A stretch of 64,000 nucleotides of DNA from Formosa sediminum (GTDB taxonomy: Bacteria; Bacteroidota; Bacteroidia; Flavobacteriales; Flavobacteriaceae), in assembly GCF_007197735.1 (NCBI RefSeq), contig NZ_CP041637.1, positions 3,629,001 through 3,693,000 of the forward strand, in the 5' to 3' direction. Positions 45,805-54,830 of the stretch are shown one piece after another (position 1 is the first letter of the stretch; each line of letters starts with the position of its first letter). The position numbers were made by a program, and so were the translations under genes. The notes beneath the pieces are model-generated. The model saw nothing but the letters and a program-made list of their open reading frames with translations. It did no database searches and was not told where the DNA came from.

Positions 45805-46290
45805 CTAAGCATTACTACGTAATTCTGCCATTTTTATAGCTGCTATAGCTGCTTCTGTACCTTTATTCCCATGAATACCTCCAGAACGATCTATAGACTG
45901 TTGTATATTATTATCTGTTAATACACAGAAAATAACAGGGACATCGTGTATCACATTTAAGTCTTTAATCCCTTGTGTTACGCCTTCACAAACAAAATCG
46001 AAATGTTTAGTCTCACCCTGAATTACACTACCTATTGCAATTACAGCATCTACCATTTGTTCTTGCATTTTTTTACAACCGTAAATCAATTCAAAACTTC
46101 CTGGCACATTCCAATGTTTAATATTTTCAGGATCTACTCCGTTTTCAATTAAGGTATGATATGCCCCTTTAAAAAGGCCGTCTGTAATGGTATCATTCCA
46201 TTCAGAAACAACAATCCCAAACCGATAGTTACTCGCGTCTGGGATTGTTGTTTTATCGTAATCTGATAAATTTTTATTAGCTGTTGCCAT
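45805..46290 (-). CDS. ribH: 6,7-dimethyl-8-ribityllumazine synthase
   Basis: RibH makes the lumazine precursor of riboflavin from an aminouracil and a butanone phosphate, and assembles as an icosahedral or pentameric shell. The 161-residue protein has RFGIVVSEWNDTITDGLFKGA, HWNVPGSFELIYG and VIAIGSVIQGETKHFDFVCEGVTQG, with the catalytic His in ETKHFD. It follows the TPR protein gene by 1 nt; the other rib genes are not in the window. Confidence 0.96.
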   Translation of the reverse strand: MATANKNLSDYDKTTIPDASNYRFGIVVSEWNDTITDGLFKGAYHTLIENGVDPENIKHWNVPGSFELIYGCKKMQEQMVDAVIAIGSVIQGETKHFDFVCEGVTQGIKDLNVIHDVPVIFCVLTDNNIQQSIDRSGGIHGNKGTEAAIAAIKMAELRSNA

Positions 46291-46291
46291 C

Positions 46292-47083
46292 TTATTTATT
46301 TGCTAACACTTGCGCCTTACCAATAAATACATCTACTGTTGATGCTTCTGTAGAACTTGGATAGTCATTTTTAATAGTTTCAAAATAACCTAAAGCTTCA
46401 TCTGCCTTACCTAATTCTAAAGCAATCAAACCAGATTTATTTAAATACATAGGCGTAGTAAATTCATTTGTTTTTAAATTCGCCGCTTGCTTATAATAAT
46501 CTAAAGCATCTTCTAATTGATTTAACTGTACAAAAGCATCTCCAATTGCACCTTTTGCTAAAGGTCCTAATGCTTCATCATCTGCAGAGAAATCACTTAA
46601 ATATTCTATTGCGTTTTTATAATCTTTTAAATTTAAGTAAGCCATACCTGCATAATACTCTGCTAAATTAGCAGCAGGTGTTCCGCTGTGGTTTTCAATG
46701 ATATCTAACATACCATATTTACCTTCACCACCATTTAATGCTAAAGTATAAAGTGAATCTTTTTCTGTTCCGTTAACTGCCTGGTTAAAATAAATTTTAG
46801 CTTGAGACATATCATTCATTGCTTCACTTTCTTTAGGTTGTGCAACAAATTCGTTGTACCCTAAATAGCCTAACACAACAGCAGCAACTACACCAATTAT
46901 AATAAAGATGTATTTTTGATTTTCAGCTACCCAGTCTTCTGTTTTAGAAGCTGTTTCGTCTAACGTATTAAAAACTTCAGCAGTCGTTGAATGCTCTTCA
47001 ACATTGTCAAAATTTTCTATATCGTTTTCTACCTCTTCTGGTTTAGTAGAAGGTTTGTAACCTCTCTTTTTATAAGTTGCCAT
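46292..47083 (-). CDS. TPR-repeat membrane protein (YfgM-like)
   Basis: The 263-residue protein has an acidic N-terminus, one membrane helix at about 55-75 (KYIFIIIGVVAAVVLGYLGY) and a periplasmic region of tetratricopeptide repeats (about 100-260, such as AEYYAGMAYLNLKDYKNAIEYL and AIGDAFVQLNQLEDALDYYKQA). It resembles YfgM/BamD-type helpers that bind other envelope proteins. It is co-transcribed with ribH and divergent from recF. Confidence 0.85.
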   Translation of the reverse strand: MATYKKRGYKPSTKPEEVENDIENFDNVEEHSTTAEVFNTLDETASKTEDWVAENQKYIFIIIGVVAAVVLGYLGYNEFVAQPKESEAMNDMSQAKIYFNQAVNGTEKDSLYTLALNGGEGKYGMLDIIENHSGTPAANLAEYYAGMAYLNLKDYKNAIEYLSDFSADDEALGPLAKGAIGDAFVQLNQLEDALDYYKQAANLKTNEFTTPMYLNKSGLIALELGKADEALGYFETIKNDYPSSTEASTVDVFIGKAQVLANK

Positions 47084-47103
47084 AAATTCTATATTAATCG
47101 GCG

Positions 47104-47111
47104 CAAAAATA
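47104..47111 (-). promoter_or_regulatory. Candidate -7 element of the TPR-ribH unit
   Basis: The minus strand reads TATTTTTG, an exact TAnnTTTG match, 20 nt before the TPR gene start. Confidence 0.45.
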
Positions 47112-47212
47112 AAATATTTCTGCAGAAATAAAAGGTTATTTATTTGTTATTTTTCAATAATTTGCAAGACTTTATAATCAAAGCTTTAAATTACGCGCAC
47201 ACATTTTTTTTT

Positions 47213-48298
47213 ATGATCTTAAAATCCTTATCTCTAATAAATTACAAAAATTTTGAAAGTGAATCTTTTGAATTCGACAACAAAATTAATTGTTTTGTAG
47301 GACAAAATGGAGTTGGGAAAACAAACATATTAGACGCAATTTATCATTTATCTTTCGGAAAAAGCTATTTCAACCCTATTGCATCACAAAATATTAAACA
47401 TGATGAAGACTTTTTTGTAGTGCAAGGCGATTTTGAAAAGAACGAACAACCCGAAAAAATTGTAGTCAGTTTAAAAAACGGACAAAAAAAAGTTATTAAA
47501 CGTAATGCTAAAGCTTACGATAAATTTAGTGATCATATTGGTTTTATCCCTTTAGTAATGATTTCTCCAGCAGATCGTGATTTAATTATTGAAGGTAGTG
47601 AAACTCGACGCAAATTTATGGATAGCGTAATCTCACAAAGCGACAAAAATTATTTAAACGACTTAATTAATTACAATAAAACGGTATCCCAACGCAACGC
47701 TTTATTAAAATATTTTGCACTTAATAACACCTTTAATGCAACAACTTTGGATGTCTATAATTCTCAATTAAATGATTTAGGCACTTCTATTTTTGAAAAA
47801 CGTAAAGCATTTTTAGATGTTTTTATTCCCATATTTAAATCGCGACATAAGGTTATAAGTAACAACCAAGAGCCCGTAGATTTAAATTACAAAAGCGATT
47901 TATTTAAAGGAGATTTAAAAACGCTTTTAGAACAGAATTTAAATAAAGATCGAGCGGTACAGTATACTTCTACTGGTATACATAAAGACGATTTATTGTT
48001 TGAAATAGATGGGCATCCTATAAAAAAATTTGGAAGTCAAGGACAACAAAAATCATTTTTAATTGCATTAAAGTTAGCTCAATTCGATTTTATCAAAGGT
48101 TTAAGTGGCGTAAATCCTATTTTGTTATTAGATGATATTTTTGACAAGTTAGACGAACAACGTGTAGGGCAAATTATTAAATTAGTAAACGACTCTAATT
48201 TCGGACAGTTATTTATAAGCGATACCCATGCAGACCGTACAGAACATGCTATAAAACAAGTACATCAATCATATCAAATTTTCAATATCGGCGCATAA
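47213..48298 (+). CDS. recF: DNA replication and repair protein RecF
   Basis: RecF is an SMC-like ATPase that binds gapped DNA and helps load RecA. The 361-residue protein starts [16 protein letters not shown]. Walker A is GQNGVGKTN (30-38), the signature region is [20 protein letters not shown] and Walker B is [16 protein letters not shown]. The open frame extends 23 codons upstream, but ATG at 47213 fits the family. It leads a unit with a small lipoprotein and a DciA-like gene. Confidence 0.95.
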   Translation: MILKSLSLINYKNFESESFEFDNKINCFVGQNGVGKTNILDAIYHLSFGKSYFNPIASQNIKHDEDFFVVQGDFEKNEQPEKIVVSLKNGQKKVIKRNAKAYDKFSDHIGFIPLVMISPADRDLIIEGSETRRKFMDSVISQSDKNYLNDLINYNKTVSQRNALLKYFALNNTFNATTLDVYNSQLNDLGTSIFEKRKAFLDVFIPIFKSRHKVISNNQEPVDLNYKSDLFKGDLKTLLEQNLNKDRAVQYTSTGIHKDDLLFEIDGHPIKKFGSQGQQKSFLIALKLAQFDFIKGLSGVNPILLLDDIFDKLDEQRVGQIIKLVNDSNFGQLFISDTHADRTEHAIKQVHQSYQIFNIGA

Positions 48299-48310
48299 AA
48301 CATTTATTAT

Positions 48311-48724
48311 ATGAAACATTATTTTGCCCTCTTTTGCTTAATTATTTTAAGCAGTTGCTCGAACACCACTAATATTGATGTCTCTAATTTAAATGGATAT
48401 TGGGAAATTGAGGAAGTCATACAATCAGACGGGACATCTCATGTCTACAAAATCAATGAGACTATAGATTATATTGAAATTAATGATAGTTTAACGGGTT
48501 ATAGGCAAAAAATGAAAACCGATGCAGATAACAATTACACTCCGGTTACTAATAAAGAACAAATAAAGATTATTACAGAAAATGATAGCTTAAAAATACA
48601 ATATCACACCCCGTTTTCTGAGTGGAAAGAAACCATTTTAGAATTGAATAACGATAAGTTAAAAGTCGTAAACACACTAAAAAACGTATATATTTACAAA
48701 CGATATATTCCTTTAAATTTATAA
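48311..48724 (+). CDS. Small lipocalin-like lipoprotein
   Basis: A lipoprotein signal (IILSSC, Cys16) precedes a 120-residue beta-rich domain (LNGYWEIEEVIQSDGT, YIEINDSLTGYRQKM, TPFSEWKETILELNNDKLKV) that looks like a short lipocalin-type barrel. The role is unknown. It lies between recF and the DciA-like gene with spacings of 12 and 2 nt, so it is co-transcribed with DNA-replication genes despite an envelope location. Confidence 0.75.
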   Translation: MKHYFALFCLIILSSCSNTTNIDVSNLNGYWEIEEVIQSDGTSHVYKINETIDYIEINDSLTGYRQKMKTDADNNYTPVTNKEQIKIITENDSLKIQYHTPFSEWKETILELNNDKLKVVNTLKNVYIYKRYIPLNL

Positions 48725-48726
48725 CT

Positions 48727-49023
48727 ATGGCTAAACGCAACAACGAAAACCTAAGCATATCAGACGTTTTAAAAGAATTTGTAGAAACTAATAAATTAGA
48801 TCGCGGTTTAGACAAGGTTAATGTACGTGATGCTTGGACAAAACTTATGGGAAACGGTGTAAACAATTACACTACAGCCATAAGTTTAGAACGCGATACG
48901 CTATATGTACAATTAAGTTCTAGTGTATTACGAGAAGAATTAAGTTACGGAAAATCTAAAATTGTAACTATGCTTAATGAAGAATTAGGTAAAGAGTTAG
49001 TGCATAAAATTGTATTAAGATAA
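48727..49023 (+). CDS. DUF721 / DciA-like protein
   Basis: The 98-residue protein matches the DUF721 family: SISDVLKEFVETNKLDRGLDK, then VRDAWTKLMGNGVNNYT and LYVQLSSSVLREELSYGKSKIV. In many bacteria DciA loads the DnaB replicative helicase. The recF-linked position supports a replication role. It is translated right after the lipoprotein gene. Confidence 0.88.
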   Translation: MAKRNNENLSISDVLKEFVETNKLDRGLDKVNVRDAWTKLMGNGVNNYTTAISLERDTLYVQLSSSVLREELSYGKSKIVTMLNEELGKELVHKIVLR

Positions 49024-49045
49024 ATAGCAGCTTAACAATACAACA

Positions 49046-49087
49046 CAAAGAAGGGACATTTCAAATTATAGAAATGTCCCTTCTTTG
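49046..49087. terminator. Long hairpin after the recF-dciA unit
   Basis: A perfect 17-bp stem (49046-49062 with 49071-49087) with an 8-nt loop lies between convergent genes. It lacks a strong T-tract, but its stability and position suit a bidirectional terminator or 3' end stabiliser. Confidence 0.75.
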
Positions 49088-49128
49088 CGTGATAAAACAC
49101 ACTAAAACCTAATATCTTATTTTAGTAT

Positions 49129-49866
49129 TTACTTATTAATTGGTTTTAGGTTTTTTGATGCAAGTTCGTCTGTAAGAAATGGTAAACTCACATGTAAAGC
49201 AACATAATTGCTTTTATTATCTCCAGAAGCAAAATCATTTTTTAATACATCTGTAAATCCTTGATAGTATCTTAAATTTAAGATAATCCCTCTGCCTTTA
49301 TGTGCAGATTTAAGATAATATCCAACGTTAGCAATAACACCATAATCTGTTTTATTTACAAATTTACTTGTGTTTTGTACCAGCTCACCTTCAGGTCCAG
49401 AATATGTAGATTCTGACTTTCCAAAAAATGAAACTTGCGGACTTAATCCAAATCTGAAATTAGAATCGCTTAGTTGATACGAAAACAACACGTGAATATC
49501 TGTATAATTTAATCGCATTTTAGCAGAAGTATCGCTGTATAAACTATTTAAGTAAGCATCATCAGAAATTAAATTAGTATGCTTTAATATTACCGTTCTT
49601 TTAGAAAGAAAATAAACCGTAGGGCTTACATACCAATTTTCTGATAGTTTAAGGTTTCCTGCAATTCCAAAATTTATACCATTTTGTATTTTTAAATCGT
49701 CTACATTTGAGAAACTGTTAAAAGGCACTCCCACCTCCATACTTAGATTAAATTTTTCTGAGGCTACTTTATCCCCGAAAATCATTGCCAGAATAGCAGC
49801 TTGCGCAGTTGTTAACTGAGGTATCGCAAAAAGTAAATAAAAAATAAAAGCTGAATACTTTTTCAT
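49129..49866 (-). CDS. Outer-membrane beta-barrel protein (PorT-like)
   Basis: A signal peptide (residues 1-21, ending TTAQA) precedes a 220-residue protein of alternating strands (FNLSMEVGVPFNSFS, NWYVSPTVYFLSKRT, TDIHVLFSYQLSD, YGVIANVGYYLKSA, SNYVALHVSLPFL), the pattern of the small outer-membrane barrel family that includes PorT. No ligand or partner is clear. The last residues do not end in an aromatic, which is unusual for a BAM substrate. Confidence 0.8.
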   Translation of the reverse strand: MKKYSAFIFYLLFAIPQLTTAQAAILAMIFGDKVASEKFNLSMEVGVPFNSFSNVDDLKIQNGINFGIAGNLKLSENWYVSPTVYFLSKRTVILKHTNLISDDAYLNSLYSDTSAKMRLNYTDIHVLFSYQLSDSNFRFGLSPQVSFFGKSESTYSGPEGELVQNTSKFVNKTDYGVIANVGYYLKSAHKGRGIILNLRYYQGFTDVLKNDFASGDNKSNYVALHVSLPFLTDELASKNLKPINK

Positions 49867-49926
49867 TTGATTGGTTAATTTATTGATTACATATTTTAGG
49901 CTAGCAAGGTAATAAAATAAAAGATT

Positions 49927-49947
49927 GTCTTAACAAAATGTTAAGAC
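49927..49947. repeat. 9-bp perfect inverted repeat in the OMP-SDR spacer
   Basis: GTCTTAACA and TGTTAAGAC flank a 3-nt AAA spacer, between a barrel gene (minus) and an SDR gene (plus). A dyad this compact may be a repressor operator; there is no T-tract to make it a terminator. Confidence 0.5.
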
Positions 49948-50069
49948 TCTACAACAATTTTAAATATGTATATTACAACTTGTATTTTATACATGTTTTT
50001 AATAGTTTATGTCTATTATAAAATGTAAACACAGTCAGTTAAAAGAAATAATCAAAAAAATAATATTCA

Positions 50070-50864
50070 ATGAGTTTAGATTTATTTAATGTAGAAAACA
50101 AAATTGCTTTAATTACTGGTAGCACACATGGTCTAGGTTTAGCGATGGCCAAAGGTTTAGGTCTGGCAGGGGCAACGATTATTATAAATGGTAATTCGTC
50201 TCAAGACAAAATTGATAAAGCAGTAGCCGAATGTAAAGCCGAAGGCATTAATGCAATAGGCTACAAATTTAATGTTGCAGATGAAACCGAAGTTATTGAT
50301 GCTATTTCTAAAATAGAAACCGAAGTTGGTGCAATAGATATTTTAATTAACAACGCTGGAATTATAAAACGTACTCCTCTTATAGATATGGAAGTTAGCG
50401 ATTTTAAGGCTGTAGTAAATATAGATTTAGTTAGTCCGTTTATAGTTTCTAAACATGCGGTTAAAAATATGATTTCTCGCAACCAAGGGAAAATTATCAA
50501 CATCTGTTCTATGATGAGCGAATTAGGACGCAATAACGTAGGTGCATATGCAGCAGCTAAAGGTGGATTAAAAATGTTAACTCAGAATATGGCTACGGAA
50601 TGGGCAAAACATAATATTCAAGTTAATGGTATTGGTCCGGGGTATTTTGCAACCTCGCAAACAGCTCCTATTCGTGTAGACGGCCATCCATTTAACGACT
50701 TTATTATTAGCAGAACACCAGCTGCTCGTTGGGGAAATCCAGAAGATTTACAAGGAGCAACTATTTTTTTAAGTTCTAAAGCTAGTGATTTTGTTAATGG
50801 ACATGTACTGTATGTAGATGGTGGTATATTAGCAACGATTGGTAAACCTGCCAATGAAGGTTAA
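50070..50864 (+). CDS. Gluconate 5-dehydrogenase-like short-chain dehydrogenase
   Basis: The 264-residue SDR has the NAD(P) motif TGSTHGLG (16-23), NNAG (91-94) and the catalytic Ser144, Tyr157, Lys161 (ICSMMSELGRNNVGAYAAAK). Overall sequence (FNVENKIALITGSTHGLGLAMA, ATEWAKHNIQVNGIGPGYFATSQTAPI) matches gluconate 5-dehydrogenase/KduD enzymes, which reduce 5-keto-gluconate or 2,5-diketo-3-deoxygluconate-type keto sugars, the latter from uronate polymers. No kdu or kdg genes are adjacent. Confidence 0.86.
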   Translation: MSLDLFNVENKIALITGSTHGLGLAMAKGLGLAGATIIINGNSSQDKIDKAVAECKAEGINAIGYKFNVADETEVIDAISKIETEVGAIDILINNAGIIKRTPLIDMEVSDFKAVVNIDLVSPFIVSKHAVKNMISRNQGKIINICSMMSELGRNNVGAYAAAKGGLKMLTQNMATEWAKHNIQVNGIGPGYFATSQTAPIRVDGHPFNDFIISRTPAARWGNPEDLQGATIFLSSKASDFVNGHVLYVDGGILATIGKPANEG

Positions 50865-50891
50865 TCTATTAAACACAAAATAATATACCAT

Positions 50892-50938
50892 AAAAAAGTC
50901 TGAATTAAGATTATAACAATCCCTATTCAGACTTTTTT
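50892..50938. terminator. Bidirectional terminator between SDR and endonuclease I genes
   Basis: A 14-bp stem (50892-50905 with 50925-50938, AAAAAAGTCTGAAT and its complement) encloses a 19-nt loop. Confidence 0.8.
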
Positions 50939-50959
50939 ACGCTTTAATAATTCAGCCAA

Positions 50960-52021
50960 TTACTTCTTCACAATTTTATAATTATAATTGTTGGCATTAA
51001 CATTAATTTTTAAAATATAAATACCTTTAGTTCTTTCAGTTAAATCAATTTTATCTGTTGTTGTTGCAGACATTACGCGTTGTCCCAATATATTATAAAG
51101 CTGATAGTGTATTTTGGATTGCGTGGTATTTTGAATATATACATATCCTGTTGTAATTGTAGGATATATTTTAAAATCTGAAACTTCAACCTGATTTACA
51201 CTCAACGTATTCCAAGTATCAGTAGCTTCAGGACCATTCCAAATTAAAGTTGCCAAATAGGGATTATCTACAAACGGATTTCTATTACCTTGAATACTTT
51301 CAAATTCCGTATTTCTATTACGTTCTACTTCAGAAACGGGATCTTCTGCATTCCATTTTAAAAACACGTCTGGCATATCTCCATAGTCTGAATACACAGC
51401 GTTCCCGGATCCAACATTTACAGGTAAACATCGGGTTGGATACCGCAAGTACATATACATAATTATTCTTGCCACATCACCTTTCCATTCATCGCCAGGA
51501 TAAAAAAGGCCGTCAGCAGTTACTGAAGCATTCCCCGTACCATCTGCAAACTTACGATTACTTCTTAAAGAATTCATCTCTGTATCTGCAGGACGTAAAT
51601 TATAAACATCTGTTCCTGCTCCTGGGTATGAAGTATCTAAATTGGGGTTTGCTAAAGACTTTGGAAACACATGTTCTCTATTCCATTTCCCTGTACATTC
51701 AGTAACATGACAGGTTAAATCTTTATCTCGAGTTCTATTAAACATGGTTACAGTACTTGTTTGATTATAACCATAAAACAAAAGTACATCCTCTAAATTA
51801 TCAGGATCTAAATCACTCGTTTTTAACGCATCCCAAGTATCTAAGGTACTAGATGTGTATGGTATATATGTAGTATGTGTTGTAGAAATTAATTCGGCTA
51901 ACTCGGTCTTTAACTCCTCTCCTGTTTTAGTAAAATCGATAGAGTTATAATATTCTGGTGTTTGAGCAAAACTTAATGTTGATATTAATAAAAGAAATAA
52001 AAATTGTAATTGTTTAACCAT
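50960..52021 (-). CDS. Secreted endonuclease I with type IX secretion sorting domain
   Basis: A 353-residue secreted nuclease: signal peptide (1-19), an endonuclease I domain (about 40-265, with KWNREHVFPKSLANPN, DVYNLRPADTEMN and the NREHVFP metal-binding histidine region), and a C-terminal Por secretion/T9SS domain (from about 275: DFKIYPTITTGYVYIQNT ... GIYILKINVNANNYNYKIVKK). It should be exported to the surface or medium to degrade DNA, perhaps for phosphate or nutrient uptake. The T9SS tail ties it to the gliding/secretion apparatus. Confidence 0.92.
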   Translation of the reverse strand: MVKQLQFLFLLLISTLSFAQTPEYYNSIDFTKTGEELKTELAELISTTHTTYIPYTSSTLDTWDALKTSDLDPDNLEDVLLFYGYNQTSTVTMFNRTRDKDLTCHVTECTGKWNREHVFPKSLANPNLDTSYPGAGTDVYNLRPADTEMNSLRSNRKFADGTGNASVTADGLFYPGDEWKGDVARIIMYMYLRYPTRCLPVNVGSGNAVYSDYGDMPDVFLKWNAEDPVSEVERNRNTEFESIQGNRNPFVDNPYLATLIWNGPEATDTWNTLSVNQVEVSDFKIYPTITTGYVYIQNTTQSKIHYQLYNILGQRVMSATTTDKIDLTERTKGIYILKINVNANNYNYKIVKK

Positions 52022-52221
52022 ATGATTTAAGAGAGATTATTCTATATAAAAGCGTTACACTAATAGCTATCGTAAAGTTTACTACAACTATTTTTAGGTT
52101 TTCAAAAATAGAATTTTAAAATGAAAATAAAAGAAATACATCATGCTTATTAGTATGAATTTAAATACTTACTCTTTAGTATTTTTGGTATTCCTATTAA
52201 AATAAAAAAAGCTTTCTACCT

Positions 52222-52323
52222 CTAACTTTCCATGCCAAATTTGGCATGGTAATCGTATAAAAAACCTATAAATCGTAATGCTTCATCGTCCGATACTGCA
52301 ATGTTTCCTAAGGTTTGATACCC
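52222..52323 (-). pseudogene. Possible gene remnant, 33 codons
   Basis: The minus strand reads GYQTLGNIAVSDDEALRFIG then FLYDYHAKFGMES and a TAG stop, with an upstream TGA and no start codon. Amino-acid composition and codon use look coding, like the C-terminal end of a lost protein. I do not recognise the family, and chance is possible. Confidence 0.3.
52230..52249. repeat. 20-bp perfect palindrome
   Basis: CCATGCCAAA is followed directly by its reverse complement. It lies between a T9SS nuclease gene and the SDR-AraC cassette, so it could be an operator. It also falls inside the possible remnant (HAKFGM), which may simply explain its sequence. Confidence 0.6.
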
Positions 52324-52452
52324 TCATCTCAAACCCAAACACTAATCTATGATACTAAAATATATACAACATCTGAAAATTTGTATAAGCTAATCAGTCA
52401 ACATAATTCACACCTTTGCTTAAAATTTTTCATTCTAAAACAGCAGATAAAA

Positions 52453-53403
52453 ATGAAGGCAAATCAATTTGGCAAAGACGGTTGGACACCCAACAGAATT
52501 AAAAACCTTAAAGGCAAAACATTTGTGATAACAGGTACGACTAGCGGAACAGGTTATGAAGCAGCAAAAATATTACTATCTAAAAATGCAACAGTAGTAA
52601 TGCTTAACAGAAAGCCTAAAAAAGCAGAAGACTCAATTAAAATATTACAGCAAGAACTAGGAAACCATATAGACGTTATTGCTATAAAAATGGATTTAGA
52701 AGTACAAGCTTCTGTTAAAAAAGCTGCTGAAGAAGTTTTAAAAACAGTCTCTCAAATAGACGCGCTTATTTGCAACGCAGCAATTGCTCAAGTACCTAAT
52801 CAAACACTTACGGTAGATGGTTGGGAAAGTCAAATGGGAACGAATTACTACGGAAACTGGACATTACAAGCTTTATTGTTTCCTCTTATTGAAAAATCTA
52901 AAGGACGAATTGTAACTGTAGGCAGTTTGGGATATGATATGGGAATTAAAACCATCAAATTTGACGATTTGAATTGGGATAAAGATTACACACCTAATAA
53001 CGCATATAGTCAAAGCAAATTAGCTCAAATTATGTCTATTTATGAATTACAAGACAGATTAAAATTAGTAGAAAAAACAGAAGTTAAAGCATACGCTTGT
53101 CACCCAGGGTCTTCCCGAACCAACTTAATAAATACAAGCGGTAGTTTTATGATGAAATTCATTTTTAACCTCATGAAATTATCGCCATTAACGCAATCTG
53201 CAGAAAAAGGTGCATATCCGCAATTAATGTGTGCTACAAAACCAAATTTAGACCAAAAAGAATTTTATGGTCCAACTGGTAGAAACTTCTGGACTGGCCC
53301 TGTTGGTGCGCACAAACTAGAACCACACGCTAAAGATAAAATAGTGGCTAAAAAACTATGGGAACTTTCAGAAAAAGAAACAGGTATAAAATGGAATATA
53401 TAA
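52453..53403 (+). CDS. Short-chain dehydrogenase (protochlorophyllide reductase/retinol-dehydrogenase-like)
   Basis: The 316-residue SDR has TGTTSGTG at 28-35, NAA at 108-110 and catalytic Tyr185-Lys189 (YSQSK). The long spacer and ACHPGSSRTNLINTSG near the end resemble the light-dependent protochlorophyllide reductase/retinol dehydrogenase group, a common annotation for bacterial homologues that act on unknown ketones. ATG at 52453 is chosen because the frame upstream is not coding. It is followed 9 nt later by an AraC regulator. Confidence 0.85.
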   Translation: MKANQFGKDGWTPNRIKNLKGKTFVITGTTSGTGYEAAKILLSKNATVVMLNRKPKKAEDSIKILQQELGNHIDVIAIKMDLEVQASVKKAAEEVLKTVSQIDALICNAAIAQVPNQTLTVDGWESQMGTNYYGNWTLQALLFPLIEKSKGRIVTVGSLGYDMGIKTIKFDDLNWDKDYTPNNAYSQSKLAQIMSIYELQDRLKLVEKTEVKAYACHPGSSRTNLINTSGSFMMKFIFNLMKLSPLTQSAEKGAYPQLMCATKPNLDQKEFYGPTGRNFWTGPVGAHKLEPHAKDKIVAKKLWELSEKETGIKWNI

Positions 53404-53412
53404 ATTTGTATT

Positions 53413-54324
53413 ATGCAACATTTTAAAACATTATCGGCTTACTTAGAGTATTTAGAGTTACCTCGACCAGAGCATCCTATGTTTAGTGTATTCAACTCTA
53501 AAGGCGATGGCTATTTACCTTGCCCAAGAGAAAGTTCGCCACCAATTACCAATGATTGCTACTCTATTAGTTTTAAAAAATATGTAGAAGGAAACTTAAA
53601 CTACGGACGTACAAAATACGATTTTACCAACGGTGCATTAATTTTTATAGCCCCAAGACAAGTACTTCAATGGGATAGTAGTGTCGTTTTTGAACAAAAA
53701 GGCTTTTCTATAAATTTTCATGAAGATTTCTTAAAAGGAACCGAGTTAGCCCATCAAATTAAAAAATACGGTTTCTTTTCTTATACCGTAAATGAAGCAT
53801 TACATCTTTCACCAAAAGAAGAAAAACAAATTGAATCAATCGTTGAGAATATTGAAATTGAATATCAAAACAATCAAGATGAATTTAGCAAAGAGATTAT
53901 TATTTCCCAACTAAATACCTTATTAAAATACGCCAATCGATTTTATGAAAGACAGTTTTTGAATAGAAAAGAAATATCTAACAATTTGCTAGACCAATTT
54001 AATCAATATCTAACTCAATATTTTGAATCTGGACAATTGCAAGAAAAAGGTATACCAAGTATAGAGCAAATAGCAACTCAAATGCAAGTCTCCCAGCGTT
54101 ACCTAAGTGACACCTTAAAAAAAGAAACTGGCAAAACGACTACTGAACATTTGCAATTACACTTAATAGATGAAGCAAAAAATATATTATTACAACCTAA
54201 TAAAAGTATATCTGAAATAGCTTACGAGTTAGGATTTGAATATCCGCCCTATTTCTCAAGGTTATTTAAAAAGAAAGAAGGTATAAGTCCAACCGAATAT
54301 AGAGAAAAATATAAATTGAATTAA
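53413..54324 (+). CDS. AraC family transcriptional regulator
   Basis: A 303-residue regulator with an N-terminal sensing domain (about 1-170, cupin-like) and a C-terminal AraC double HTH (about 205-300: SIEQIATQMQVSQRYLSDTL and SISEIAYELGFEYPPYFSRLFKK). It is encoded with the upstream SDR and downstream membrane protein and probably controls them in response to a small molecule. The effector is unknown. Confidence 0.92.
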   Translation: MQHFKTLSAYLEYLELPRPEHPMFSVFNSKGDGYLPCPRESSPPITNDCYSISFKKYVEGNLNYGRTKYDFTNGALIFIAPRQVLQWDSSVVFEQKGFSINFHEDFLKGTELAHQIKKYGFFSYTVNEALHLSPKEEKQIESIVENIEIEYQNNQDEFSKEIIISQLNTLLKYANRFYERQFLNRKEISNNLLDQFNQYLTQYFESGQLQEKGIPSIEQIATQMQVSQRYLSDTLKKETGKTTTEHLQLHLIDEAKNILLQPNKSISEIAYELGFEYPPYFSRLFKKKEGISPTEYREKYKLN

Positions 54325-54326
54325 TT

Positions 54327-54830
54327 ATGGATATATTAAAAACAGCAACAGATTGGGCAGAAGACGAACTATTCTCAACTCCGTTTTTTATACTATTCGG
54401 AATCGTATTTGCAGTTGCAAGCCTTGGATTTTGGCAATTCGGAAAAACAGACATTGCAAAAGCATACATAATTCCAACTTTGGTAGCAGGCGTTCTACTA
54501 GTAACTATTGGTCTTGGTTTATTTTTCACTAATAAATCAAGAGTTAAAGAGTTTGAAACTGCTTACCACGCTAATAAAGCAGAATTTATTACTACAGAAC
54601 TTGCACGCGCAGAGAGTATATTAAAAGAATATCAAACCATTGTCTTTAAAGCCATCCCAATAATCATTATTACAGCAGCATTATTAATTATATTTATAAA
54701 CACTCCTACTTGGCGTGCCATAAGCATTACAACTATTGCTATGATGATTGTTATTTTATTAATAGATGGAACTGCACACGCCAGAATTGAAGCTTATAAA
54801 GCACAATTAGAACTAGCAAATAAATCGTAA
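54327..54830 (+). CDS. Unknown four-helix membrane protein
   Basis: I do not recognise this 167-residue protein. Hydrophobic helices are seen at about 17-38, 46-66, 107-125 and 129-147, with a cytoplasmic or periplasmic loop rich in Glu/Lys between the second and third. It starts 2 nt after the AraC stop codon, so it is part of the same unit. No transport or enzyme motif is visible. Confidence 0.75.
   Translation: MDILKTATDWAEDELFSTPFFILFGIVFAVASLGFWQFGKTDIAKAYIIPTLVAGVLLVTIGLGLFFTNKSRVKEFETAYHANKAEFITTELARAESILKEYQTIVFKAIPIIIITAALLIIFINTPTWRAISITTIAMMIVILLIDGTAHARIEAYKAQLELANKS

Larger units (their letters stand above)
52022..52452. other. Spacer with palindrome and possible gene remnant
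   Basis: About 430 nt without an intact gene. It contains a 20-bp palindrome (52230-52249) and a short coding-like stretch on the minus strand (52222-52323). The upstream extension of the SDR frame (52315-52452) has no coding character. Confidence 0.5.

Noticed and set aside
47144-47212. Upstream extension of the recF frame
   Set aside because: RecF proteins begin close to [16 protein letters not shown]; the extension overlaps the divergent promoter region.
52315-52452. Upstream extension of the SDR frame
   Set aside because: The 46 extra residues have no SDR character; ATG at 52453 gives the usual N-terminus before the Rossmann motif.
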